Position numbers and translations under genes: made by a program
DNA from: Candidatus Pantoea bituminis
GTDB lineage: Bacteria > Pseudomonadota > Gammaproteobacteria > Enterobacterales > Enterobacteriaceae
Length of the DNA: 64,000 bases
Direction of reading: 5' to 3'
Assembly (NCBI RefSeq): GCF_018842675.1
Contig: NZ_JAGTWO010000004.1
Span: 992,001 to 1,056,000 of the forward strand
Part shown: one piece after another, positions 18,641 through 27,142 of the stretch
Layout of the letters: every line of letters begins with the position of its first letter
Position numbering within the stretch: the first letter of the stretch is position 1
The notes under the pieces: generated by a model
What the model was told of the DNA's origin: nothing
Database searches by the model: none
What the model saw: only the letters and a program-made list of their open reading frames with translations

Positions 18641-19861
18641 TCAGTTGCGCTGTAACAGCTGCTTGCCTGGGGCATCACGCTGCGGTAGACGAACGGTCAA
18701 TGACAAAAACAGTGAGATCACTAATAACGTCATAATCAAGCTGAAGGTGACAGTGAATCCACCGAACAGTGAAGCCACCAGCGATCCCATCACGCTACCA
18801 ATACCAAAGCCGAGATAAATTAATCCATAGTTTTTGGTCAAATTATTCAGGCCAAAGAAATCACTGACCAATGACGGAAACACGGTAATCGTGCCGCCGA
18901 AACTAAAGGCGACACAGGCGACTGATAAGAAGAAGGTGGTTTCATTCATCTGGGTGAAGAGCAATACGCTCATACCGGTCAGTGACACAATCTGCGCCAG
19001 TGAAATAACGCGAATACGCGCCATCTTATCTGACAACACGCCGAGGATTAAACGGCCGCTGAGGTTAGCAATCGCAATCACCGTTACCGCGTTTGCAGCA
19101 GTTTGTGTTGTCAAATGCACCAAGCCTTCACCAATATCTTTCGCCACCCCGATAACGTACAAACCGCTCATGCAGGCAGTCAGGAACATCAACGCCAACA
19201 TCCAGTACTGCGGTAAACGTACCGATTGCGCCAGTGTGTAATCACGTGTCCGTTCGCGAATGGCATTCGCTGCGCTTTGTTGTGGTGCTTCACGCATCAT
19301 CAAGGCACCGATGATAATCATCGACATTGCCAGCAGACCCCAAATAATGAAGGTCTGCTCCAGACCAAAGCGTGTGAGCAGCGCGCCACAGATAAATTTG
19401 AAACCCAGGCTTCCCAAACCATATGCACCAATCGCACAGGCTGAAATCATGCCTTTCCGCTCAGGAAACCACTTAACGCAGTTCGATAATGTCATCAGAT
19501 AACCCGCGCCATCCGCCAGACCCACTAAAATGCCGGCGCTGAGATAGAGCATCATCAGGTTGTCCGCATGGGCTGTCAGCCAAAAGCCCAGCGCCATTAA
19601 AATGCCCGCGCCAATCGTCACGTTACGTACGCCAAACAGTTCCTGCAATTTACCCGCCAACGACGACGCGACAGCCAAACCCAGGCTGAGCAGCCCAAAC
19701 GAGAACGCCACCTGACTGACTGAGGCATCCAGTTTTTGTGATAACTGCCCGTTGAATAAACTCCAGGTGTAAACCGAACCCAGTGCAAACTGCGTAATCA
19801 CGGTGCCGATCAGGGTAAGCCAGCGCGTACGCTGGTAAGACGCTTGTTGAGTCTGATTCAT
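18641..19861 (-). CDS. yhjX: YhjX, MFS transporter of the pyruvate-inducible type
   Basis: Twelve-helix MFS carrier (406 aa) of the oxalate/formate antiporter-like group, very similar to E. coli YhjX (402 aa): RTRWLTLIGTVITQFALGSV, VYTWSLFNGQLSQKL, NCVKWFPERKGMISACAIGA and FPSLVSDFFGLNNLTKNYG. In E. coli it is the main target of YpdA/YpdB and is linked to pyruvate handling. A GGGAGAG ribosome site precedes ATG 19861, and a YpdB-type direct repeat lies about 80-110 bases upstream. In E. coli yhjX is far from ypdAB; here they are neighbours. Confidence 0.95.
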   Translation of the reverse strand: MNQTQQASYQRTRWLTLIGTVITQFALGSVYTWSLFNGQLSQKLDASVSQVAFSFGLLSLGLAVASSLAGKLQELFGVRNVTIGAGILMALGFWLTAHADNLMMLYLSAGILVGLADGAGYLMTLSNCVKWFPERKGMISACAIGAYGLGSLGFKFICGALLTRFGLEQTFIIWGLLAMSMIIIGALMMREAPQQSAANAIRERTRDYTLAQSVRLPQYWMLALMFLTACMSGLYVIGVAKDIGEGLVHLTTQTAANAVTVIAIANLSGRLILGVLSDKMARIRVISLAQIVSLTGMSVLLFTQMNETTFFLSVACVAFSFGGTITVFPSLVSDFFGLNNLTKNYGLIYLGFGIGSVMGSLVASLFGGFTVTFSLIMTLLVISLFLSLTVRLPQRDAPGKQLLQRN

Positions 19862-19939
19862 GACTTATCTCTCCCGCCTGGGAATCTGGAAACTGCATTC
19901 AGGTTACTTCAGGCTTTCGCGCGCAGGAGAAACAACGGA

Positions 19940-19970
19940 ATGAACGGAACGGTAAACGGAATGAAATGCC
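19940..19970 (-). promoter_or_regulatory. YpdB binding site upstream of yhjX
   Basis: On the reverse strand GGCATTTCAT (19970-19961) is followed after 11 bases by TTCCGTTCAT (19949-19940). The E. coli YpdB site is described as two direct copies of GGCATTTCAT separated by 11 bases. The first half is identical and the second keeps six of ten positions including TTCAT. Confidence 0.8.
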
Positions 19971-20129
19971 ACTAAGCGGGTATGAACGGTTTGTCCCGCC
20001 AGATGTAACCGAAGCGGCAAAGTAATAAGTAACGGTAATTAGCCGTAAGATAATGTTTCAATCAGCGCGTTGCGAAAGCAGGTTTGTAGTTTTTTTGCCA
20101 GGCTAAGGGTTCACTTATCAGGAGGAAAT

Positions 20130-20369
20130 ATGAAAGACCGTACATATGAATCCGTTACCAGCGAGAATGAAGTGTGCTGCATTATCGGTCAGGCTGTGAT
20201 TGAACTGAGCGTAGAACAACAGCCGGTAACAAAGTCGACTCTGGCGTTGAAGCTGTTGTCGATGGCCGATCGTGATAGTGACGATGAGCGTGTGTTGCTT
20301 TACTGGATTGCGCGTAAAGCCATCAATCAACCACAGAAACTTAATATAAACCAACAACAATGGGCCTGA
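20130..20369 (+). CDS. Small AriR/YmgB-like regulatory protein
   Basis: A 79-residue acidic helical protein. The pattern IIGQAVIELSVEQQPVTKSTLALKLLSMAD followed by a second amphipathic helix resembles in shortened form the YmgB/AriR group of biofilm and acid-resistance connector proteins, which have a GQAV-x-L motif and act as dimers on sensor kinases. The similarity is moderate and judged by eye. The ATG at 20130 has a perfect AGGAGG ribosome site; a longer frame from 20070 has none. Confidence 0.6.
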   Translation: MKDRTYESVTSENEVCCIIGQAVIELSVEQQPVTKSTLALKLLSMADRDSDDERVLLYWIARKAINQPQKLNINQQQWA

Positions 20370-20382
20370 CACTCAACAGAAT

Positions 20383-20400
20383 GCGGGCCGAAACCCGCAA
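20383..20400. terminator. Short hairpin between convergent genes
   Basis: Stem TGCGGG/CCCGCA around CCGAAA. There is no T-run, so it is a weak or RNA-end hairpin between the AriR-like gene and the EamA transporter gene. Confidence 0.4.
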
Positions 20401-20405
20401 TCCAG

Positions 20406-21305
20406 TCAAGCAATAGCGCGGCGACGGATCGTCGGCCAGCGGGCAAACATCACTAAATTGCCCAGCAAGATCATGACAAGGCCAAGGATGGCGCTTGCGT
20501 GCCAAACATACCCTTCATAGCGGGTTGATAATGCCAATGCGACCAGCGGGAACAGCAGCGTGCAATAGGCGGCCTGACTCGATCCAATACGGCCTACCAA
20601 CGTAAAATACGCAGCAAAGCCAATCACCGAGCCAAATATTGCCAGATAGCTTAATGCCCCCAACCATTGCACGTTCCAGGTAGGTTGCAGCGATTCACCT
20701 TGCACCAGCGATAACGCCGCCATCACTAACGCGCCATAGAGCATGCCGTAACTGTTGGTGGTCAACACATCGCGTTTCACGCGCTGATGGCGATTACTGA
20801 TCATATTGCCAAACGAAAAGCCCAGCGTACCGAGTGCGCTTAATCCAATGCCCCACAGCAACTCGGCTGAAGCTTGGGTGTCACGCAGGTCATGCCAAAA
20901 CAGGGCGACGATACCGCCAATACCCAGCAAGGCGGCGGGGAAGAGGCGTGCTGAAGGACGTTGACGAAAGAAGATCCAACTGTTGAGGGCGTTATACAGC
21001 ACCGCCATCGAAAAGATCACCGACTCCAGCCCACTGCTGATCCACGCGGCTGCATGATAAAAACAGACAAAATTGAAGCCGAAAACACAGCAGCCTTGTA
21101 ACAGGCAAAACAGGTGATCGCGCAGCGTTAAGCTCTGCAGGCGTTTGAACAGACGTAGCGCCACCAACATCACCCCAGCAGCCAGTAGAAATCGCCAGAA
21201 CACCGCCACGGTGACAGCACTGCCGCCCGCGGCCTGTTGTGCGTAAATGGCGATCCAGGTGGTGCCCCAAATGATAACGACGGAAAGGTATAAAAACAGG
21301 TTCAT
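20406..21305 (-). CDS. EamA/DMT-family transporter
   Basis: Ten-helix inner-membrane exporter of the drug/metabolite transporter superfamily (299 aa), two EamA repeats. It begins LFLYLSVVIIWGTTWIAIY, the typical WGxxW first helix. The second repeat begins near WGIGLSALGTLGFSFGNMIS and ends with ILGLVMILLGNLVMF. A longer frame extends to 21455, but ATG 21305 has a GGAGAA ribosome site and the family N-terminus. It is divergent from an AraC gene, the likely regulator. Such exporters move amino acids or other metabolites; the substrate is unknown. Confidence 0.87.
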   Translation of the reverse strand: MNLFLYLSVVIIWGTTWIAIYAQQAAGGSAVTVAVFWRFLLAAGVMLVALRLFKRLQSLTLRDHLFCLLQGCCVFGFNFVCFYHAAAWISSGLESVIFSMAVLYNALNSWIFFRQRPSARLFPAALLGIGGIVALFWHDLRDTQASAELLWGIGLSALGTLGFSFGNMISNRHQRVKRDVLTTNSYGMLYGALVMAALSLVQGESLQPTWNVQWLGALSYLAIFGSVIGFAAYFTLVGRIGSSQAAYCTLLFPLVALALSTRYEGYVWHASAILGLVMILLGNLVMFARWPTIRRRAIA

Positions 21306-21483
21306 TGCGATTCTCCACACCAGAATGGGCGCAGTGTATGCCGCCTCTGGCAGGCTGGCTTGCACCGGGCTGCGCTGAACTTGCAAATTCTTGCGCATTT
21401 TTCGCCATCGTCCCGATGTGACCTGTTTTCTGTCAGCCTTCCGCCGTAAACTCACCGCATGTTTTTAAGGGACCGATGCGACG

Positions 21484-22359
21484 ATGAGCACCTACCAGAC
21501 GTTTGATATTCTGCAACGCGCCAATGCGCAGTTACGCGATACGGTGCATTTAAATAGCGGTGTTCAGCTGGCGGCGTGGTTTAACCGTGGCGTGCGGGTG
21601 ACCAATCTCAGCGATCATCACACGCTCAGTCTCTACGTTGCCGACGGTTATGACACATGGCATAAAACGCCGCACGGCTGGCATAACGGCGGCGGCCCCG
21701 ATCGCTTTTGTTTAATGCCCGCAGGAACCGAATCCACCTGGGATGTGCGAGCAAACTTGTCGTTTGTACACCTTTACTGTACCGAAACGCAGATGCGCCA
21801 GCTGGCGGAACAGACGTGGGATCGCAGTCCTGCGCGGCTCACGCTCGATCAAAAAGTGTTCGCCGATGACGATCGTATCACCCAACTCTATCGCCATTTT
21901 TTGCTGAGCTGCGACTGGCAACAGCCCGCTAACCAGCTCATGCTGAGCAGCGCCTCAACGCTGCTTCTGACACATCTGTTGCAGCAGTACAGTGACGTTC
22001 AATGGCAATTACCGCAGGTGCGTGGCGGGCTGGCACCAGCGGTACAGCGTCGGGTGATGGAGTTTATTGACGCGAATCTCGAGCAACCTTTAACGCTCGC
22101 AGAGCTGGCGCAGGAAGCAGCCTTAAGTGAGTTTCACTTTGCCCGCATGTTCCGTCACGCCGTTGGCGAGGCACCTCATCAATTTATTATGCGTCGCCGC
22201 ATGCAGCGCGCACAGCAATTGTTGGCACAGCCGCAGCTTTCACTTACTGATATTGCATTACGCTGTGGGTTCTACTCTTCCAGTCACTTCAGTAATCGCT
22301 TCCGCCAGGTTCACGGTGTTTCACCCTCTGTTTATCGCCAAGGGATGGGCCGAAGCTGA
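21484..22359 (+). CDS. AraC-family transcriptional regulator
   Basis: 291-residue regulator: an N-terminal cupin-like sensing domain (about 1-170) and a C-terminal pair of helix-turn-helix units (about 190-288), with TLAELAQEAALSEFHFARMF in the first and LSLTDIALRCGFYSSSHFSN in the second, ending FRQVHGVSPSVYRQ. It is divergent from the EamA exporter gene over a 178-base gap and probably controls it. Ligand unknown. It is the last gene before the type VI secretion island. Confidence 0.9.
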   Translation: MSTYQTFDILQRANAQLRDTVHLNSGVQLAAWFNRGVRVTNLSDHHTLSLYVADGYDTWHKTPHGWHNGGGPDRFCLMPAGTESTWDVRANLSFVHLYCTETQMRQLAEQTWDRSPARLTLDQKVFADDDRITQLYRHFLLSCDWQQPANQLMLSSASTLLLTHLLQQYSDVQWQLPQVRGGLAPAVQRRVMEFIDANLEQPLTLAELAQEAALSEFHFARMFRHAVGEAPHQFIMRRRMQRAQQLLAQPQLSLTDIALRCGFYSSSHFSNRFRQVHGVSPSVYRQGMGRS

Positions 22360-23021
22360 TAAGAAATAACGGTGCACTTCAGGCGTCTGCGCCGTGTCTA
22401 TCGGACTCATATCTCTCACTGCGGGAAGAGATATGAGCGAGCCACATCGACAACCTTTCTGTTTTCCCCGGCGAATATCAATAAGCCTAATTTAAGAAAA
22501 AAATAAAAAATATTGTTTCTTAGGTCACACGCTATCTTCCGTTTACCCGGTAACGGATGAGATCTCATTTTTAATAAAAAACTAAAAAATCAGATCCCTC
22601 ATGATATTTGGGTTTTCTGCACAATTTTTAAACTTAAGTCAAATTGATCATTTGCCGTACACCCTTATTCCATGGGCCTTGCAGAGGCGTCGTAAGAAAT
22701 TTCTTATAAATCAGAAAGATGATCTCTTTTTGCCACATGCATTATTTGAAATATTAGGTTACATAATTTTACTTCCAATCACATAACTAACGTTTCTAAA
22801 CTCCGTCCATAGGGGATTATCCGAATTTTTTCTTTTCAGATAAATACCCAAAAAACACAGTGTCAGCATGCTAGTGAATGGAATGTGCTTGCTTTTGACG
22901 CCTGTTTTTTGATTCACGTCGGATGATGTGAACAGAGGGGTTGTGCTGGCATGGTAAGCCGTTCTTATTAATTTCTCACTGGTATTGACCGTTTCTATTA
23001 CTCCATAGAACAGGGACAGCC
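22360..23021. other. AT-rich gap at the left edge of the T6SS island
   Basis: 660 bases without a convincing gene. It holds a perfect 11-bp inverted repeat (CTCATATCTCT 22406-22416, AGAGATATGAG 22427-22437) without T-run, and a near-palindrome CCGTTTACCCGGTAACGG at 22539-22556. Base composition changes here from about the genome average to strongly AT-rich. The T6SS operon promoter should lie near 22985-23015 (TTGACC at 22985-22990), but the -10 element is unclear. A 61-codon frame at 22601-22786 has no ribosome site. Confidence 0.5.
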
Positions 23022-23518
23022 ATGTCTAATTCCTATCAATCCGAGATCCCAAAGGCTCGCGTTAATATCCAACTGAGTGTGCATACCGGCGGTGCGCAGA
23101 AGAAAGTCGAATTACCTCTCAAACTGATGGTGATGGGCGATTACAGCAACGGTGCCGAGCAACGTCCGGCGTCTGAGCGTGAAAAAGTCGACGTCAATAA
23201 AAACAACTTCGACAGCGTGCTCGCCGAATTCTCCCCTCCGTCAATCTTTCTGTAGAAAACACCCTGGCCGGTGACGGCAGTGAAGAAAACGTCAGCCTCT
23301 CCTTCGCTCAGATGAAAGACTTCGAGCCGGAGCAGGTAGCTCGTCAAATCCCGCAGCTCAAGGCGATGCTTGCCATGCGTAATCTGCTGCGCGACCTGAA
23401 GGCTAACCTGCTGGACAACGCGACCTTCCGCAAAGAGCTGGAAAAAATCCTGCTTGACCCAACGCTTAGCGCAGAACTGCGCAGTGAGCTGTCTGCCCTG
23501 GCACCAAAACAATCCTGA
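23022..23518 (+). CDS. tssB: TssB (VipA) contractile sheath protein, small subunit (one apparent frameshift)
   Basis: Sheath subunit that pairs with TssC to form the contractile tubule around the Hcp tube. The N-terminus IPKARVNIQLSVHTGGAQKK and the LPLKLMVMGDYS strand are typical. The frame breaks at the C-run 23233-23236; one added C gives the expected FSPSVNLSVENTLAGDG and a 165-residue protein of family length ending SELSALAPKQS. The second half includes FAQMKDFEPEQVARQIPQLK. It is the first gene of the island operon, followed by tssC after 34 bases. Confidence 0.93.
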
Positions 23519-23552
23519 CGGTCGTGATGTTTAACGGATTAACGAAGAGAAA

Positions 23553-25100
23553 ATGCTGATGTTTGTGAAAAATGAAAATGCTGCCGGCGGGGAAAGTATC
23601 GTGCCGGATCGCCTGGAAGCAGGTGGTGTGTATGCCACCCTGTTTGAAAAAATCAACCTGAACCCGGTGTCAGAGCTGAGTGCGCTTGATATCTGGCAGG
23701 ACAACCAGGCAATGTCGGATGCGACGGCCGATGAGCGTCTGACCGCCGGCATGCAGGTGTTTCTGGAGTGCCTGAGCAAAGCGGGTTCAAAAGTTGAAAA
23801 GCTGGACAAAACCCTGATTGACCACCATATCGCCGAGCTGGATTTTCAGATTAGCCGCCAGTTGGATGCAGTCATGCATCATCAGGAATTTCAAAAGGTT
23901 GAGTCTTTGTGGCGCGGGGTGAAGTCCCTGGTCGACAAAACTGACTTCCGTCAGAACGTCAAAATCGAACTGCTGGACGTGTCGAAAGATGACCTGCGTC
24001 AGGATTTTGAAGACGCGCCGGAGATTATTCAGAGCGGATTATACCAGCACACATATACCGCAGAATACGATTCTCCGGGCGGAGAGCCGATTGCCGCGCT
24101 GATTTCTGCCTACGAGTTTGATGCCTCTGCGCAGGACATGGCGCTGCTGCGTAATATCTCCAAAGTGTCCGCTGCCGCCCATATGCCGTTCATCGGTTCT
24201 GCGGGTCCGAAATTTTTCCTTAAGGACAAAATGGAAGAGGTCGCGGCTATCAAGGACATTGGTAACTACTTCGACCGCGCCGAATACATCAAGTGGAAAT
24301 CCTTCCGCGAGACGGACGATTCCCGCTACATCGGTCTGGTGATGCCGCGTGTGCTGGGCCGCCTGCCGTACGGCCCGGACACTGTGCCGGTGCGCAGCTT
24401 CAACTACGTCGAAGAGGTGAAAGGCCCTGACCACGATAAATACCTGTGGACCAACGCCTCCTTTGCCTTTGCGGCCAATATGGTGAAAAGCTTCATCAGC
24501 AACGGTTGGTGCGTGCAGATTCGCGGCCCGCAGGCCGGCGGTGCGGTGCAGGACCTGCCGATCCACCTGTATGACCTGGGCACCGGCAATCAGGTGAAGA
24601 TCCCGTCTGAAGTGATGATCCCGGAAACCCGCGAATTTGAATTCGCCAACCTCGGCTTTATCCCGCTGTCGTACTACAAAAACCGCGACTACGCCTGCTT
24701 CTTCTCGGCTAACTCCGCGCAAAAGCCGACGCTGTATGACACGGCGGATGCGACGGCTAACAGCCGTATTAATTCCCGTTTGCCGTACATCTTCCTGCTG
24801 TCGCGTATTGCGCACTACCTGAAGCTTATTCAGCGTGAAAATATCGGCACGACGAAAGACCGTCGTCTGCTGGAGCTGGAACTAAACACCTGGGTACGCA
24901 CGCTGGTGACTGAAATGACCGATCCGGGCGATTCACTTCAGGCGTCACACCCGCTGCGCGATGCGAAAGTGACCGTGGAGGATATTGAAGATAATCCGGG
25001 CTTCTTCCGCGTGAAACTGTATGCGATCCCGCACTTCCAGGTTGAAGGCATGGACGTCAACCTGTCGCTGGTTTCCCAGATGCCGAAGGCGAAATCATAA
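23553..25100 (+). CDS. tssC: TssC (VipB) contractile sheath protein, large subunit
   Basis: Large sheath subunit, 515 aa, intact. It has the conserved middle ESLWRGVKSLVDKTDFRQNV (about residue 115), the LISAYEFDAS and PFIGSAGPKFF segments, the Trp/Arg-rich stretch SFRETDDSRYIGLVMPRVLG, and the C-terminal FFRVKLYAIPHFQVEGMDV. The C-terminal part is the site recognised by ClpV-type recycling factors in other species. Alternative starts exist at 23559 and 23565. It forms the operon core with tssB and tssK. Confidence 0.97.
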   Translation: MLMFVKNENAAGGESIVPDRLEAGGVYATLFEKINLNPVSELSALDIWQDNQAMSDATADERLTAGMQVFLECLSKAGSKVEKLDKTLIDHHIAELDFQISRQLDAVMHHQEFQKVESLWRGVKSLVDKTDFRQNVKIELLDVSKDDLRQDFEDAPEIIQSGLYQHTYTAEYDSPGGEPIAALISAYEFDASAQDMALLRNISKVSAAAHMPFIGSAGPKFFLKDKMEEVAAIKDIGNYFDRAEYIKWKSFRETDDSRYIGLVMPRVLGRLPYGPDTVPVRSFNYVEEVKGPDHDKYLWTNASFAFAANMVKSFISNGWCVQIRGPQAGGAVQDLPIHLYDLGTGNQVKIPSEVMIPETREFEFANLGFIPLSYYKNRDYACFFSANSAQKPTLYDTADATANSRINSRLPYIFLLSRIAHYLKLIQRENIGTTKDRRLLELELNTWVRTLVTEMTDPGDSLQASHPLRDAKVTVEDIEDNPGFFRVKLYAIPHFQVEGMDVNLSLVSQMPKAKS

Positions 25101-25117
25101 GCTAAGGCAGGAAGCCA

Positions 25118-26456
25118 ATGAAAACGGAACAACCGTTATGGGGCAGGGGCGTTATGGTCTCTCCCCAGCACTTTCAGCAACAGGCCGCGTATGCGGCCTG
25201 GTCTGCGGAATGCATCGCCCGACTGGGTCTCTCCCATCCCTGGGGAATGATTGAGGCCACTTTCGAACCGGATGCACTGAAACTGGGTCGTCTGCAGGCC
25301 CGTCATCTGCACATCCGTTTCCCCGATAGCACGCTTATCGATACGGATAATGCTGACGACCTGCCGCCGGTGCTGGCGCTTGAGGGCGAATCACAGGAAG
25401 TGGTGGTGGTTCTGGCCCTTCCGCTGCTTCGAGCGAATGGCGGCAACTGTCTTAAATCTGATGAGGTGGCCGATCGCCCTGTTCGCTATCGCCAGCGCTG
25501 GCGGAATGTCCGCAATACCTTCGGGGAAGATACCCGCCAGATTGCGGTGATGCAGCCAGAGCTGACGATGCGTTTCGCCCATCAGAACAACAGCGATTAC
25601 CTGACCTGCCCGGTCGCCCGCCTGCAGCAGGATTCGCAGGGGGCGTGGTTACTGGATGAGACGTTTCTCCCCCGCTCCTTACCATCCAGGGCAGTCGCTG
25701 GCTGGTGACCCAGCTGGAACAGCTGATGACGCAACTGCGTGCCCGTCTGAGTCGCCTGATGGCCATGCGTCGTGAAAGTAACGAGCGCATGGCGGATTTT
25801 GCCGTGGCCGACGTGTCTCTGTTCTGGTTGCTCAATGCCCTGAACAGCGCAGAACCCGTGCTCGGACAGTTTCAGCGCCACCCGCAAAGTCCACCGGAAC
25901 GTCTGTACCCGGAACTGACCCGCCTTGCGGGCAGTCTGCTGACCTTCTCGCTGGAACACCAGGTGAGTGCTATTCCTGTCTGGCAGCATGAGCAACTGAA
26001 TAATGTCTTCCCGCCGCTGTTTGACTTGCTGGGCGACCTGCTGGAAGCCAGCCTGCCGTCGCGGGTGGTAGCGATTGAACTTGAGCATGATGCCCGGCTT
26101 CACTTCTGGCAGGCCCGTCTGCATGACCCACGTCTGCGTGAAGGGGCGGATTACTACCTCTCCGTGCGTTCACCGATGCCGGTGGCCCAGTTGCAGGAGC
26201 AGTTCCCGCGCCAGTGCAAGGTTGGCAGCCCTGATCATGTCAGGAGTATCGTCAATTCTTCACGGGTGGGTGTGCCTCTGACGCCGCTGCGTCATGTGCC
26301 GGCCGCCATTCCACTGCGTCTGGAAAACCAGTATTTCAGCCTTGATGTCTCTCATCCTCTGGCCACCGAAATGCTTCAGGGGGCACCTGTATGTTTTACG
26401 TTCCGGGCATGCTCGGCGAGCCTGATCTTGAACTCTTTGCGGTGCTGAGAACATGA
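25118..26456 (+). CDS. tssK: TssK baseplate protein (two apparent frameshifts)
   Basis: Trimeric baseplate component linking the baseplate to the TssL/TssM membrane complex. It starts with PLWGRGVMVSPQHFQQQ, the family N-terminus. The frame breaks at C-run 25669-25673 and at G-run 26379-26383; adding one base at each gives 446 aa, the usual length, with PPLLTIQGSRWLVTQLEQL at the first join and the family C-terminus MFYVPGMLGEPDLELFAVLR at the second. The corrected stop TGA overlaps the tssL ATG. Conservation on both sides of each break argues for base-call errors. Confidence 0.93.
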
Positions 26457-27142
26457 GTGAGCGCAAACGCGGCGCGGCCGCGTCCATTGATATTGATGCC
26501 CTGCTGCAGGACACCTGGCTGCAGGTGATCAGCCTGCGTCACGGTCCGAAGTTTCAGGATGGAGAAGGGCGCACGTTGTGGGAGCGCTGCATTGCTGATG
26601 TTGAGCGTGTGCAGCGTGAGCTGAAAGCGAGCGAACTCGATGAAGCCAGCTGTCAGCATATTCTCACTGCACAGTGTGCACTGCTTGATGAAGCGGTCAA
26701 AGGTCGCGGAGTGGAGGATGATGCCTGTGTGCAGTGGTATGACATCCCCCTGCAGGGACACTTCCTCGGCACCATGGATGCCGGTGATACGCTGTGCGAT
26801 CGGATGCGCGATGTGTTGCGTGAGCCGGCGCCTGACCATGCTGTCGTGATCTGCTTCCAGCGGGTCATGATGCTGGGGTTCCTCGGCAGTTTCCGCTCTC
26901 TGAACGACCCGGAGCGCCAGAAGCTCGTCAACGCACTCAGTGAACATGTCACGCCGTTCAGCTATCCACAAACCCATTCGGTGCTGGCGGAAAGCCTTGC
27001 CGGACGGGGAGTGGGCGGCTGGCTGGCGTCATGGCCCGTGTGTATTGGCCTGAGCGTGGTGGTGGTGGTCGCACTCTGGTGGGGACTGAGCCACTGGCTG
27101 GATCAGACGCTGCATACCCTCCTGCCGGGAGCCGTGAAATGA
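26453..27142 (+). CDS. tssL: TssL (DotU-like) inner-membrane anchor
   Basis: Component of the TssJLM membrane complex, 229 aa. The cytosolic DotU domain shows LRHGPKFQDGEGRTLWERC and QHILTAQCALLDEAVKGRG; one C-terminal transmembrane helix lies at about 193-212 (WPVCIGLSVVVVVALWWGLS). It lacks a fused OmpA/peptidoglycan-binding domain, which is supplied by the next gene. Its start overlaps the corrected tssK stop, and its stop overlaps the next ATG (ATGA). Confidence 0.94.
   Translation: MSERKRGAAASIDIDALLQDTWLQVISLRHGPKFQDGEGRTLWERCIADVERVQRELKASELDEASCQHILTAQCALLDEAVKGRGVEDDACVQWYDIPLQGHFLGTMDAGDTLCDRMRDVLREPAPDHAVVICFQRVMMLGFLGSFRSLNDPERQKLVNALSEHVTPFSYPQTHSVLAESLAGRGVGGWLASWPVCIGLSVVVVVALWWGLSHWLDQTLHTLLPGAVK

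Noticed and set aside
22601..22786. 61-codon open frame in the gap before tssB
   Set aside because: No ribosome site, biased AT-rich composition and no family likeness; probably chance.
22940..22965. Sigma-54 promoter for the T6SS operon (TGGCATGGTAAGC)
   Set aside because: The GG and GC elements are 8 bases apart, not 10, so the -24/-12 rule is not met.
22360..23021. Duplicate of the tRNA-Arg 3' end (attL) at the island's left side
   Set aside because: I looked for TGGCGTCCCCTGCAGG-like sequence and its inverse there and saw none, so the left junction is not defined.
24039..24815. Long antisense frame opposite tssC (258 codons) and similar antisense frames in vgrG, alaC and fadL
   Set aside because: Codon patterns follow the sense gene, no ribosome sites are seen and the sense proteins are clearly real.
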